Below, piece after piece: positions 26,640 through 46,905 of a DNA stretch of 64,000 nucleotides. The stretch is taken from positions 510,001-574,000 of the forward strand of contig CALZFC010000111.1 of assembly GCA_945643635.1 (NCBI GenBank), written 5' to 3'. Position numbers and translations under genes: made by a program. Below the pieces are notes generated by a model. That model did no database searches. It was not told the origin of the DNA and saw only the letters and a list, made by a program, of their open reading frames with translations. Within the stretch, counting starts at the first letter, position 1; every line of letters begins with the position of its first letter. The DNA comes from Allodiplogaster sudhausi. Its lineage: Eukaryota; Nematoda; Chromadorea; Rhabditida; Diplogasteridae.

Positions 26640-27717
26640 TTAGTCAAAGGGGCGATGATTATTGGACAAGGAATAAAAATATGGGGGAGGCGCTGAAGGA
26701 GGAGGCGGGGGAGGAGAAGCAGGGGGAGCAGAAGGCTGAACGGGATGGTGCCGTTGCTGACGATGGAGAGTGGACGTGCCTAGGCGGACGGAGTCGTTGT
26801 TCTGAGAGTAGACAGCGGAGAGAGAGCAGACGGCAGATGGATGAGAGGGCATCAGTTGGGGAGGCAGCCATGGAAGGGTGTAGGCGTGGTGTCGGAGGGA
26901 CGAGAAGAAGCAGAAGGCCAACACGATTGTGATCACTTCAACACAGCACTTTCTTCTATTTCACACTCTGTGCTAAAAGTCAGTGCAAACTAAGAAATCA
27001 ATATCTGTTACATATCTGCATCCCTTAATGAAACGACCACCTTTAAAAGTCGTAAACATTTTTGAAAATTTTGCGAACCTGGAAATAGACGATTCAACAT
27101 CAGAAAGTTATATTTGATAAAGAAGAGAAATTCGACATCATTTGTTTTGATCGAAAAGTCAAAGAGAAGCGATGCTGCCGCAACTGAAATATTCTCAAAC
27201 AACTATTACATATCTCAAATTTTAGAATGTTTCTCTAGCGTACCATATCTGGGTAAGTAGAGAGCGACTGTCAGACCGGAATAGGAGACAGAGAAATAGA
27301 GATGTCGACGTTGCAGGTATGCTTTGTGAGACGTTTGAATATAGTTCACCAGCAACTGAGGCACCAAACAACTTCAGCGCATACAACATAACGAAATAAT
27401 AACGAAGCAGGAAGGATTGTAACCGCTATAATGAGAATGATGACGATGGTGAAGGCCGTAAAAACAACAATTGAAACGATAAAGCCAGCAGTTCTCATGC
27501 TGATCGCATAAGAAAGGGAGAATGCAGTCGCCAAGAGGTACGAGAAGCTGAAGAGAACCCTGAAGGACCAACCAGGTGTCTCTTTCCGGGAACTCGAACT
27601 GACCGGTAAGTGGTAGGTCTGATGTTGGCGACTGAGTAAATGTAGAATGCAGAGAGGAGGAAGGTGCAAGTGCAAATGGAGACGTACAGCGAGATCATCC
27701 AGACTGCCTTCCCTCAT
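26640..27717 (-). CDS. Multi-span membrane protein, unidentified (tetraspan-like), partial model
   Basis: Seen on the minus strand: an exon ending at a GT donor at 27603 encodes a hydrophobic segment (MISLYVSICTCTFLLSAFYI). A following exon (from 27559) encodes two more (VLFSFSYLLATAFSLSYAIS and IVSIVVFTAFTIVIILIIAV). A candidate last exon (26936-26640) starts CCVEVITIVLAFCFF and ends in a proline-rich tail with PPPPPPSAPPPYF, which includes a PPxY-like WW-binding site. Four hydrophobic segments and a proline-rich cytoplasmic tail suggest a MARVEL/tetraspan-type topology. I could not fix the internal exon links between about 27380 and 26940. Upstream it abuts the plus-strand nucleoside-transporter exons at 27737, so its 5' exons may lie inside that gene or be missing. 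Confidence 0.45.
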
Positions 27718-27736
27718 TCAATCCGTCCATCTTTAG

Positions 27737-29375
27737 ACGGAAGCGGCTGCCTTGATGGAGTACTCTCTGAGCACCATGACTCAGAGCGAGATTGTCGCGA
27801 CTATTTGGGATTGTTTCTCATCTCTCTCTCTCTCTCTCTCACTCTCTCTCACTCTATTTCCCTCTTTTTCTCTATTTTATTCTCTCTCTCCCTCTCTAAA
27901 CCTCGCATCTAAGTTGCTCTCTTTGTCTTTGAGAGGATTTCCATAGTTCTCCTATATCAAGTGTTCATGGACCTCATAACCGTTTGCATGTATTGCTCAT
28001 ACAAAGTTTGTTCTATATTTCCTGTGCAGGCTACTCGATGATCTCTGGCTCTCTTTTCGCCGTGTATATTTCCTATGGAGCGTGTGCTCCTCTTCTACTT
28101 GCTGCCAATGTTAGCCATGTTTCATTCTCACTGAGGAACAAGCTTCTGCAGGTGATGTCCGCCCCCGCAACTCTCGCCATCTCCAAGATTGTCTCTCCTG
28201 AAATTCATCGATCTCGCCAAGCAGACATGAGCACTTTTCGTTTTCCACCGTGGTAAATGAAACATTCGTTTACAAGATAAAAAAATCGACGTTAATAAGC
28301 CTGTATCCATTGATAACAGGTTTCTTTTATTTGCAAAAGAAATGAAAACAGCACAGAGAAGTCGTCGCTGGAGGCGCTGTCCCGCGGTGCGATCTCGGTC
28401 GTCTTCGTGGTGTTGGCCATCATTGCGAACCTGGTGGTGTACCTGGCCGGGCTGGCCTTTGTCAACTCTGCCATTGGCTATCTGGCCGGACTCGTTGGCT
28501 TCGAAGGCGTCACTTTCGATGTTCGGCATGTGCAGTTGCTCGTATTTTAATTGTTTATCTTAACTGATATTTTCAGCTTGTAATCGGGTATCTCTTCTTC
28601 CCAGTGGCTCTTGTGATTGGAGCGAGCGACGAGGCTGACTGGTCGAAAAATGTCAACGAGACTCTGAGAGTACGCTTGACTGCTTCTACTTTTCCGAATT
28701 ACAACTCAGCTTTTCAGGTGTCCCAGTTGATTGGAACGAAGACCGTTCTCAACGAATTCATCGCATTTCAGAATATGCAGGGGATGTTGCTGAGGCGAGA
28801 GATCTCGGTACGAAGAAAGTCTTTCTATAGCATAATTTTGACCCTCACACTCCTAACTTTCTTCTCATAGACTAGCCAAAGATTGATGGATAAAGAAATA
28901 AGTTCCCTGAGTGCAGGGTCGTGGCCAGTTGATTGCCGTCTTCGCTCTCTGTGGCTACTCGAATCCTTCGCAGATTGGTGCTCAGATCGCGCAGTTCTCG
29001 GCCATGTGCCCGGCCAAAAAGAAGAACTTTGTCGCCGCCGCAACGAAAGTCAGGAATCAGAGAGAGTGCGAGTCCTGGAAACACTCTCTCCATTTAGGGG
29101 CTGCTCATCGGTGCTCTCGCCTGTCTCATGACTGCTTGTGTCGCTGGTATTATTCGTTTTCTGCCTTTTCATCCATTTTAGAGTTTCCAGCTTAACAAAA
29201 ATGAGCAGAAAATTAAACATTAAAGAATAAGATAAATTAGGAGAAGAGATCGCCTGCTTCAGGATCTCTGATTGACAATTCGATGGGCTGCCGACCGAAC
29301 GATCCGAGTCAGAATTGTCTGGATCTCAACGAGGTCGTTGACTACTTTAAGAACAGAACGATGCTGGCACGATGA
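27737..29375 (+). CDS. Concentrative nucleoside transporter (SLC28/CNT), C-terminal half only
   Basis: Family role (known): SLC28 proteins cotransport nucleosides with sodium or protons across the plasma membrane. Seen: exons 27737-27812, 28030-28109, 28152-28249, 28340-28520, 28577-28669, 28718-28807, 28917-29048, 29098-29146 and 29263-29375 encode about 303 aa. They start TEAAALMEYSLSTMTQSEIV, then SMISGSLFAVYISYGA, MSAPATLAISKIVSPE, LVIGYLFFPVALVIGA, the CNT signature GTKTVLNEFIAF (GxKx3NEFxA), LIAVFALCGYSNPSQIG and GALACLMTACVAG. The order and motifs match the second half of CNT1-3. The preceding half of a CNT (about 300-340 residues, including the first helices) is absent between the Frizzled stop (26052) and 27737. 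There is therefore no start codon for this model: a truncated copy, or 5' exons I cannot recognise. Confidence 0.75.
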
Positions 29376-29533
29376 CAGCAGAGGATTATAACAACACCAG
29401 GATATCGATAAATGATGTGCATTTTTAAGTTGCTTGTAACAATGGATCAATCATAAAAATACAAGAGAATCAATCATAAGAACATAATTCAGATATGTAC
29501 ATTCTGTGCACTTTTGCGTGCAGAAGAGAAAAA

Positions 29534-29571
<38 letters not shown>

Positions 29572-30563
29572 GAAAAGGGGACCAACAGCATAATTTTTGG
29601 AGCAATTTGTGTAGCAGAGTGTGCTGGACAGAGAAATACGCTTGTAAAGGGTGAGAAAATAAGAAATACAGAAACGATCTCATTATCTTATCGGGTGGAA
29701 AGTGTAAAGGGAGAGACTAAGAGATACGCCACGGCGTAGACAATTATGCCTCACTGACTCCTTCTTATTCTCCCAGTCCTGCTCACCGTTCAACATCACT
29801 ATTTTTCGCTCATCAAACCCATGACTTTATATCTGTCCTGATTCGCTAACATTTCAGAGAAATTGTCTTCGTATTCTTAAATGTAAACGCGTTCTCGTGC
29901 AGGTATATAAGTTTGCTATTATTTATTATTAAAACTGTTTCTCTAAGAGAGTAAATTAGATGGATGGCACTCGCTTGTTTTTCCCCCTCATTCCTTGGCA
30001 GGCCGCGTGGGAGTCTTTGCAATGATTGGGAAGGAGTTCATGACAGCCAATCCTGAAGCTCCTGTCAAATAGTTCGAAAATACACGGCAATGCTTTTTCT
30101 TCCCCTTTACATTCTCCATGTTCCGTTACGACTTGAATTTTTTGCTTCAAAAGTTTTCATTTGAATGCAACGGTGCACACTAAAAAAATCCAGGTTTTTA
30201 GATTTTAACAATGTCTGCAAAATTCGTGTATATGTATGTACATAGATATGTACATACATACGTATATTACAGTGCAAACTTGAAAAAAAACCGCGTTTAC
30301 TGCGTTATTGACCCATTATGCTCACTTGCCCAACAATGTACCTGGACTTTTTTGCATGCATACCCTGCAGGAATCTACCCAATTGGTCTAAGAGTATGTA
30401 CGTGTAAATTTGTTCACAAATGTCACAACGCTGTTTTTTTTTTTAGTTTTTATACTTTGTATGAAGGTCAAAAAAGCAAAAAAGAACGATGAGTTTTTAG
30501 TTCACAATGTAATGTGGCATTAAAATAACTTTCACAGGGACTTTTCCGTGTTCCTCGACAACG
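29376..30563. other. Spacer between SLC28 and ABCB genes
   Basis: Holds a (GA)n tract at 29537-29570, the orphan exon at 30002-30072 and TACA repeats around 30225-30260. Nothing else supportable. Confidence 0.5.
30002..30072 (+). CDS. Orphan terminal exon
   Basis: After a TTCCTTGGCAG acceptor, an open segment encodes RVGVFAMIGKEFMTANPEAP and two further residues before TAG at 30070-30072. It could be an alternative last exon of the SLC28 gene (a GT donor inside exon 29263-29375 is phase-compatible) or the last exon of an unseen gene. Low support. Confidence 0.25.
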
Positions 30564-37998
<7,435 letters not shown>

Positions 37999-39952
37999 TT
38001 ATTTTTTTATCATTTCTGAATTTTTTTGACACTACGTATTACATCTAATTATTATTGTGTTTGTGCTAATATGTATATAAATATTAAACGCAAAACATTG
38101 TTGCTTTGTTTGTTATCATTCTTTTTTTTGCATCTGCTTTTGTTTTGTCTCTCAATTTCAGTGCTACAGGTACTTATTTTGCTGCCGTTCGCTGTACAAA
38201 AGCGATAATTGATAAAGATAAGTTGGACTGCGCTTCCTGAGTGGCTCAGACTTTGGCCGGTAACGGAAGAGAAGATGTTGCATGTGAAGGGGCGGCGGCT
38301 GAAACATTGAGACATCAACAGGAAAGAGACGCTTCCTGATATCATGCAGCGATTATCCCCGCCAGCACTTTGGTCTACCTCTTCCCAAGTAAACAGCCAA
38401 TATGATGCCAGCAACCATTTTACAGGCTGGGAAGATGCAGCTTTGGGATAAGTAGACTCAGACGAAGATGGGGAAGACAGAAAGGGACAGAGATAATGGA
38501 ATATCACAGAGTGAAGACGACGAAAGACATGTAGAGATTGAGAGAAGTAAGCAGATGACGGCAGAGAGAGAGAGAGAGAGAGAGAGAGACAAAGAGAGAG
38601 AGAGACAGACAGAGAGAGAGAGTGAGAGAGAAGAGAGTGAGAGAGGAGAGAGCCGTAGACCTTGCCCGTCCAAACGCTCGCATCATCGATGGTTCTTTTT
38701 TTATTCGGTAGTCTGCCCCTTGGCAGTGCTCGGTCTGTTCTCTCGGAGACCAACTGCGTCACGAGTTGCCCTGCCTACTGCTTCCGTCTGCGTTTCTTCT
38801 CTCCACTTGCTCTTTCTCTTCCGCCATCTTCCTTCTCCCTTCATATTCGCTATGGCAGAAGAGATTCACTAGTTAGTTCATCAACAATGCTTCAATAAAT
38901 TTTTATTAAAAACATGATATAAAAGCGCCAACAAAAAAAATGTCGAGGGACGTTCACTGAAAAGTGAAGATGGAATAAGGAACGTTAGAAGCGTGATCAC
39001 GCTTGGGAGATCACAGAGTTTGGTTCCAGCAACTCACAATCAGTGAACATTTCAGAGGTTTTTCTTCACCGGTCTTTCAAGGAAATCTTTGTAAAAGAGT
39101 GAAAAGTGATCAGAACTCAAGAAATGTGCGTGAGAGAGGAGAGAGAAGAGTAATAAACCTGGCAACTTCTCTCTTAATTGGGATCACTTGCACTCTCATT
39201 TAGGGATGTTCGATCACGAACCAGCCCATTGAGCAAAGGGCTGACAGATTACTTCGTTTTTCTGACTTTGCTAATACCTTAAATTCTCAGAGGATCTCTA
39301 TCCTCTCTTTGAGTACGATTTATCTTCTTTGCCCTCTGCATCTTCATCTTTTCTCGGCCCTGCCAATCTATGTACCCAACTCTGACCCTTTGGCCCCGAC
39401 AGAAGAGCGAGGAAAGGCTAGATGAAATCTAGAATATCCTTGTATCCCCCGCTCTCTGCCTTCCACTGAGCTTGGCCTTCTCCCTCATTATCTAGCTTTC
39501 ACAACTTCACCCATGGCATAGGTTTGGATGGGATTTTCATTTTTCATTTAAAAAAGTTTTCGCATTTTTGGAGAGGAATCCCCGCCCTCTGCGCGTTCTT
39601 CGAGAAAGGAAGAGTGATGAGATTGCCACGTATTCTTTCGAAAGAACGAAGGAGAAACCCGAAGTGGGGGGGGGGGTGTAAGTATAACTCGCCGTGTCTT
39701 GCAATTAGTGTCACTGCCTCGGAGTTCAATTTTTGAGCTGTGCTCACCATTCAAATACCAAATTGACTCTCCACTAACTTTTTCGTCAATTAAGGTAACT
39801 TTTAGTATTCACCATCAAGTTGGAATGCCTTTTCTTTCCATGAAAACACATAAAAAGTGCCCGCTCACCGGCTTTTTAATGCATAGTGATACTAAATAAA
39901 GAACACTGAAGCTGCTCATTGAAGGGCGCGGCCGCCACACCCTTGCATATTT

Positions 39953-39986
<34 letters not shown>

Positions 39987-42957
39987 ACTCTCTCTCTCTC
40001 ATACACACACGCTCTCCATATCTCTTTCTCTCTTTCACACTGTTTCACTCGCTTTCTCTCTCACCCAGTGTTTCTCTCTCTCTCTCTCTCACTCTCTCTC
40101 GTGCTCCTGATTACTCTCGCCTTTTTTAAATTATCTTTCGCTCTCTCCTTTCTTCCCTTTTCTCTTACATTCACTATATCTTGTTCATTCTCCAAGCTCA
40201 CTGTTAATTCGACAATTCTGTAATCTGTACATGCTAATGCGAAAGTGAAGGAAAGAAACGTTGCCTTGATATGTACTGCCTAATTGTTAGTACACAGAAT
40301 ACTCTGGGCGCCATTGGTTTTTCATACCCCGACTGATGTGTCATTTGTTGGGCCGGTCCCAGTGTAGAAAGTGCACCATCACTCATCACCAACTCACATC
40401 CGTGAAAGGTCCTTCCAGCAGGTTGTTGCTGTAAGGTCAGAGGGAGAGAGAGAAAGAGAGACAGTGAAGAGAGAGAGAGAAAGTGCGAAGAGAGAGCAAA
40501 AGAGAGAGCGAAGAGATAGAGAGAAAGGAAGCGGGAAATATGAATGGAGTGAACTAATGTTGAGTGATTCAGTGTGATTCAGAGAAACCCCAAGGATAGT
40601 GAGAGAGAGAGAGAGATCTTAGAGGGTGATGCGATGTGATTGGAAAATGAGCGGAATGTGAAGGTGATGAGCGTTTGATGAAGAGGCGCATTCTGATGAC
40701 ACACCAAATCCCTCAGACAATGCTCACCGGCTTAATCCTCATGATCCCGCGTAGACCAGATCTGCCTAATGAAGGGAAGCAAAAGAGTGTCCCTCTCCTG
40801 CTCTCTCCCTCTCTCTCTCTCTCTCTCTCCCTCTCTCTCTCTCTCTCTCCCTCTCTCTCTCTCGCTTTCTCTCTCTCGCCTCACCACTCTCTATTTCTAT
40901 CACCGCTATGTGCTTTCTCAGCATACTTCCTCATACCTGTCTGGCCTGTCATCGAATCTTTCTTTGATGCTACACTTATTCTCATCTCTTGCTCCCTCTT
41001 CTTGTCTCTCTTTTTCCCTCTGTCTCTCACTCTCCTCGTCTCTCTCCTTCTCTCTCTCTCTCTCTCTCTCTCCGTTCGCGCAGCCCCTCATGCCTAGCAG
41101 TGCCTCAAGCGGTCTCCATAGTCCTCGTGACGTGTTTTGTGCAGCCCCTCCCTTCTCATCTTCTTATCCCTTTTTATAGTGATTGGCCGCTCTCCCCTCA
41201 ACACTTCATTTTTGTCTTTCACGCTTTAACAGGCGCGACGCTCTCTTTCGTTTCCGTTTTTTTTTATCACCATTCATCTGCTTCGTGCGATAGTTTATTC
41301 TATCTTCGTTTTCCTCTCCCACTCTCTCATCCATCTGTCTTCTCTCGACATCTCTGTATCTCTCTCATCTTCTCTCTAGATCTCTGTATCTCTGACTCTC
41401 TATATCTCTCTATCTCTGTCTCTTTCTCTATCGCTTGATCTCACTCTTTTTGGTGTGATGATAATGTTACGCCGGTGTGTTCAGCGACTCTCATTTCATC
41501 GAATTCACACTTTGTCCTCCATTTTTCATGGTTTGGTTCTTCTATGGGCTCTCGCTCCGCATACAACCGTTCTTTCGTCTCATCAGAACTTTTTTTGAAA
41601 TTAACTTCCTGAATATCCATAGATTGAATAAATTATATGAATGTAAATATTAGATTACTCTCATTAAATCAGCTGGGTGATCAAAGGCGTGAACTGTTGT
41701 TATCAGTTAAGTGAATGGTTCTGCTCTTCCTGCTGTTGTTGCTGGCAGTTGGCTGTTTTGTTGTTCTGACCCAAACTCGTCTTGTCAATGCCTGCCAAGC
41801 AGACATCTTTCTAATCGTTGCCATTAGCAGAGAAGGAAGAGTTCCTTCTGTCTAATCTTTCTCCCTCCTTCTGCCGCATTCCAAAGCTTGCCCATTGTAT
41901 ATAACCGAGGAGGTTGTGGATGGCCCCCGCCAAGCTCAGCAGGTTGATTGGTCCTCTGCCATGCACCCACCTGTGGCCAAGGGTGGTCCCTTGGCTCTCG
42001 ACAAGCTGGCGTGCTCGGACTCACTCTACGACCTGACCTGTCCCTTTCAACCCCTCACAACCCAATTAGAATGTGAAGGAGCCGGAGAGGAAGTAACAAA
42101 ACAATTTATTACTTAAGAGGAAAGAAAAGAGTGGAAAGCAAACAGATAATTAACACAGAGCAATACAACACAATCCCCCAAGACTCACTTATACTCGATC
42201 CTTGATGCCGCTGTCCTTGTCCTTGTAGTCGTTCCTGACGTCCTTCTCGTCGCTGCAGACGAGTACCCTCCTGCCGCTAACCACGCGGCCTCCACTCCAC
42301 TCGCCTCGCTCACCACTGAGCACCGGCCCCTGCCGCAACACTACCCGCAGTCTCCGCTGCCGCTTCCCAACCGGGGCCTCCCTGACACTGACTATCCAAC
42401 CGGCTCTACCCTCCTTGCCGGGTCAAAAGGGCGAGAGGGGAGAAAGGGCTAACTGCTCTACTCCCCAAAGGCTATCACACCTAATGCCAGCACTGGCACA
42501 CACACACGTACACGTGGCAAACCAAATACAATAAACACGATCACTATAACTACACAAGGGGGAAACAACTATACAGTACATACTACAATGGGGACAGGGA
42601 AGGGACTTGGGAAGAAGAGGAAGAAGAACAAGAGAGAGGTGGGAAGGACCTCTCTCTACACACCCCTGTCCTGTTCCCCTTCCCCATCCTAGTGTCCAAC
42701 CCTTCCTTCGTTCTTTCCAAGGCTCTTCCGGTGTCTTCTTATCACTCACTCTTACTGCACGGTTGACGCACACAGTAAACTATAAGAGCCACTACATTCC
42801 TCGCCTATTCTTCATTCACCTCAATCTCCATTTCTGTTTATAGCTCAATTTCTTCCCTCTTCCTTTCTCTATTTCTCTCGCTCACTCTCTTCACTTCTCT
42901 GTCTGCGCCCCTTTTTCCTTCTCTCTCTCTCTCACACTCTCTCTCTCTCTCTCTACT

Positions 42958-42991
<34 letters not shown>

Positions 42992-43415
42992 CCTGCTCCC
43001 AACCCTTCCCCTATCATCCAGTACGTGCAGACTGACCGGAAAATTGGTAGATAACAGCTGTTTGGCCAACTTAGAGTAGCCTGCGCAACCCCAAATTTGC
43101 AGGATGGTTTGTCATGTCTCGCACGTCGTTCCACTCCACTTTTACCTCCCACTACAACCTTCTGCAATGGAAGCATGCAAATCATGGTTTCTGCCCTTCG
43201 TTCTGCTTGCCCATTCTCATCTTCTACCTATCTTCACACTCTGTTGCACTTTTTCTGACAGCCCATCTTTAATGAGAGATCCTAGCTATTTATAGAAACT
43301 CGTGACATTTCATGAATGCTATCTCCAGTTGTCCAGTTCTCCCTCGTCGTACGTACACTTTCGATATGATCCTTCTTCTGTTGTAGCATGGCTGGTGTAA
43401 AGTAGTCATTCTTTC

Positions 43416-43470
<55 letters not shown>

Positions 43471-43515
43471 TAGAGGAAAATAGAGGGAGAGAGAGAGAGA
43501 GGGAGAGAGGGAGAG

Positions 43516-43556
<41 letters not shown>

Positions 43557-44361
43557 TATGTTCTCCTCTTTAGGCAATCCGTTGGATAGTATCAGCTGGA
43601 ATGATGACATTTGCTCATTGATTAGCGTCATCAATCCTTTGCGTTGACTCAGATTTCTATGCTACCTCCCCCTCCTTCCCCCTCACTCCCCCTCCCTTCC
43701 CTATCAACTCCTCCCTACCCTCTCTCGCCCCTATGCCACCCCCAACTGAACTGACCCACACCTGCTCATTCCAATCACGTGCTCATGTATCTACATGCTT
43801 GCACATAAATACTAGATCTAGCCCTTCCTTACTACGTAATCCTTTCTTTTTACGACCCTCTCCACATTTGATCTCTTTACGAGGTAACACTGAGCAAGAG
43901 AAGTCTCTCGTCTGCGACTCAATCGTTGCTCGGTTTACCTACTACAATTAGAATGTAATCTGTATCTTCCTTTGTTGTCGGCTCTAACATTAGCATTCCT
44001 GGCCTTCGTGGACTATAGTCGAGAGAGAGAGAGAGAGAGAGAGAACGATAGAGATATGGAGAGAGATAAGACGAAGGGATGATATTAAAAGATAGAAGGA
44101 TAGAGGCGGAGGTGGAAGTTGTTGCTTCTTCTGTGTACTGAAGAGTTTAATGACTTCAGATCAAAAGAAAAGCAAGCAGCGAGACATTGCCTGTATACAT
44201 GTTTCTTGCTTGCTAGGACAGGAAAGGCGTGGCCGAAAGAGAGCGAGGAGAAAGAAAGAAAGGAGACAGTGTGTGAGATAGAGAAGAAAGAAAGAGAAAG
44301 AAAGAAAGAGAAAGAAAGAGAGAGAAAGAAAAAGCGAGGGCGCGCGATAGAGAAGAAAGAG

Positions 44362-44407
<46 letters not shown>

Positions 44408-44857
44408 GTCGAGGTGGCCGCTGACCACTCCTCCCTTCCCGTGCCTATGCCTCTTTGCCATTCACAGCTCATTCAGTGTCTGCACTCGCTCCTTCTCACA
44501 TCAGCCTTTTCACGTGCGCCCCCCCCCCAATTCAATGGTTTCAGATGTCTAGACTTTCTTTTTGTCTCACTCTCTCAACTCCTGATCTTTCGAACTCTCG
44601 GTCTCTCTCTCTCTCTCTCTCTCTCTTTCTCCCTCTGCCTCTCCCTCTCTACCCCTCTTTCTCTCTGTCCTCTCTTTCTTCTGCCTCTCCCTCTCTACCC
44701 CTCTTTCTCTCTGTCCTCTCTTTCTATCTCTCTGTCTCTCCCTCCCTGTCTCTGTCTATCTCTCTGATTCCCTCGCACGCCGTCCGAGTGTCCTGTCTGT
44801 CTACTCCCGATCTGACCTCTTCTTCCACTTTCAGCTCTTTGATTGGCAAGAAGAAGC
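37999..44857. other. Repeat-rich intergenic region; no supportable gene
   Basis: Contains GA/CT microsatellites (38560-38650, 39955-40110, 40800-40870, 42915-43000, 43415-43555, 44240-44405, 44595-44760). It also has the GC-richer block at 41.9-42.8 kb listed separately. A few non-repetitive islands (38200-38460, 39200-39560) show no coding pattern I can defend. Confidence 0.5.
42069..42800. repeat. LTR-like GC-richer block, unassigned
   Basis: Compositionally distinct from the surrounding CT repeats. Read on the minus strand it begins TGTAGTGGCTCTTATAG, contains AATAAA near its end (about 42105) and stops at ...CCTTCACA, a TG...CA outline like a solo LTR of about 730 bp. No second copy in the window and no matching flanking duplication seen, so this is only suggestive. 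Confidence 0.25.
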
Positions 44858-44999
44858 ATGCCTGTTTCTGTGTTCCGTCGCTTCACTGCGGCCACTTCCT
44901 CCCAGCACAAGAAGGGACGAGATTCGCACTCTCCACCTGCCAAGGAGGATACGAAGGTAACTCTTTCTCTTGCTCGCTCTCTTTCTCTCTCTATCTGTT

Positions 45000-45052
<53 letters not shown>

Positions 45053-46578
45053 CTCTTTCTGCCCACGGTTTCTATCTCGCTCCATTTATGAGCTGTTTCC
45101 TTCTATGTAGTTCAAAAGTTTCGCTTCTATTATTATATTTTTGTCCTTGTTGTCTCTATGGCCTGCTCGTGTTTAGTCTCTGTCCTTCTCCCCTTATCAT
45201 CATTATGAACATATCATCTCAATAAACATCCAGAAACATCTTCCGTTCCCGTGACTTACAATCTCGTGTTCCTTGGATACAAACTACTCTTCCCTCTACC
45301 TCATTGACATCGAATTAGTGTTATAAGAGGGCGAGGACTTTTTGATCTCTCTAACCCTCTGTTCTCTTCTGAGTTCTCTTTTCTCTCTTTATTTCTTGAA
45401 AGATTGTGATTTTCTGATTGTGGCCCCTCAACTCTTTCCATCATAGAAAGTGACTGATTCGAGTGAAGATACAGCGATTGATGTCATTTCTTGATCCCTT
45501 TCATTTCTTCTTCTAGTTTCACTCATTTTTTCAACGTCTCATCTCTCATTGAGAGTTCTTTCCTGATAATTTTCTCTGTTCATTCCATTTCGAAGCTTTG
45601 CCTCTTCTTTTGCTTTACTCTTCTTTCATCTTGTTTTCCTTGATCTTCCTTATTTTTATTTGAAAATATGAGAATATTTTTTTGTAATTTTAAACGCATA
45701 TAAAAAATATAACGGTTCAGGAAGTGCGTAAATCGTCGTCTTATCGGAGTCTGCTGAATCGGCTTCACCCGACTTCCTCCGATCCGACAATCAACAGCAC
45801 TGGCCAGCACAATTCCCGTGATGCGGTAACGAATCAGACTAATCATACAATGCCATCTAATTATATGCTCATCTTTTCGCAGCATCTCTTCAGTGATTAC
45901 GACCTGCCTGTTTTCAGCTGCCGATGGGGCTGCTTCTGGCAGTCATCGACCGCTGCCAGCTCATTCAACAGTGCCGACTCCGCTCGGTCTGCCGCGCCTT
46001 CCGAGACCACGTCGATGCTAACAATGCCAAGGTCGGTCTCTCTCTTTCTCATTCTCTCTCTCTCATTCTCTCTCTTTCTTATTGTATCTTCTCATTCTCT
46101 CTCTTTCTTTCTCTCTTTCTCTTCCCCAATTCTTCTCAGCACTGTTCCCAGTTAAGATCTCTTTCCTTGACGTGAGTCGTCGTGAGTTGTCAAGTTGTGA
46201 GGGTGAACTCGGTTGGCAGAAGCATCCTTCAGCTAGCCTTCTCCTCAGGCAGAGCAGCCAGAGACTGCAAATTGTTGTCAATGCCCGGTCAGTCTTTTTT
46301 ATATTTGTTTTCGACTGATGTTCTCAATATGTTAAAATATTTATGAATTAAAAGGTGATCAATCACTTGGTATGTTTTAGCTGGACAGCCGGAGACATTC
46401 GCACGGTGGTCGGGGTGATGGCCACTTTCAGGAAGCACGTGATGCATGCTGACATTGATGCTCCCATTGCCGAACTGGCATGCCTTCTCACTCTCTGCCT
46501 TATCACATACTCTCTCTCTCTCTCTCTCTTCTCTCGCGCTCTCTCTCTCTCTCTTCTCTCGCGCTCTCTCTCTCTCTT

Positions 46579-46625
<47 letters not shown>

Positions 46626-46638
46626 GCGGTCTCTCTCT

Positions 46639-46686
<48 letters not shown>

Positions 46687-46871
46687 CTCTCTCTCTCTCA
46701 CTCTCTCTCTCACTCTCTCTCTCACTCTCTCTCACTCTCTCTCACTCTCTCTCTCTCACTCTCTCTCTCACTCTCTCTCTCTCACTCTCTCTCTCTCACT
46801 CTCTCTCTCACTCTCTCTCTCTCTCACTCTCTCTCTCACTCTCTCTCTCTCTCACTCTCTCTCTCTCTCTC

Positions 46872-46905
<34 letters not shown>

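Noticed and set aside
42180..42440. GC-rich open frames at 42.2-42.4 kb as a protein-coding exon
   Set aside because: Frames are open on both strands, show no family motif or splice partners, and lie inside an LTR-like repeat block.
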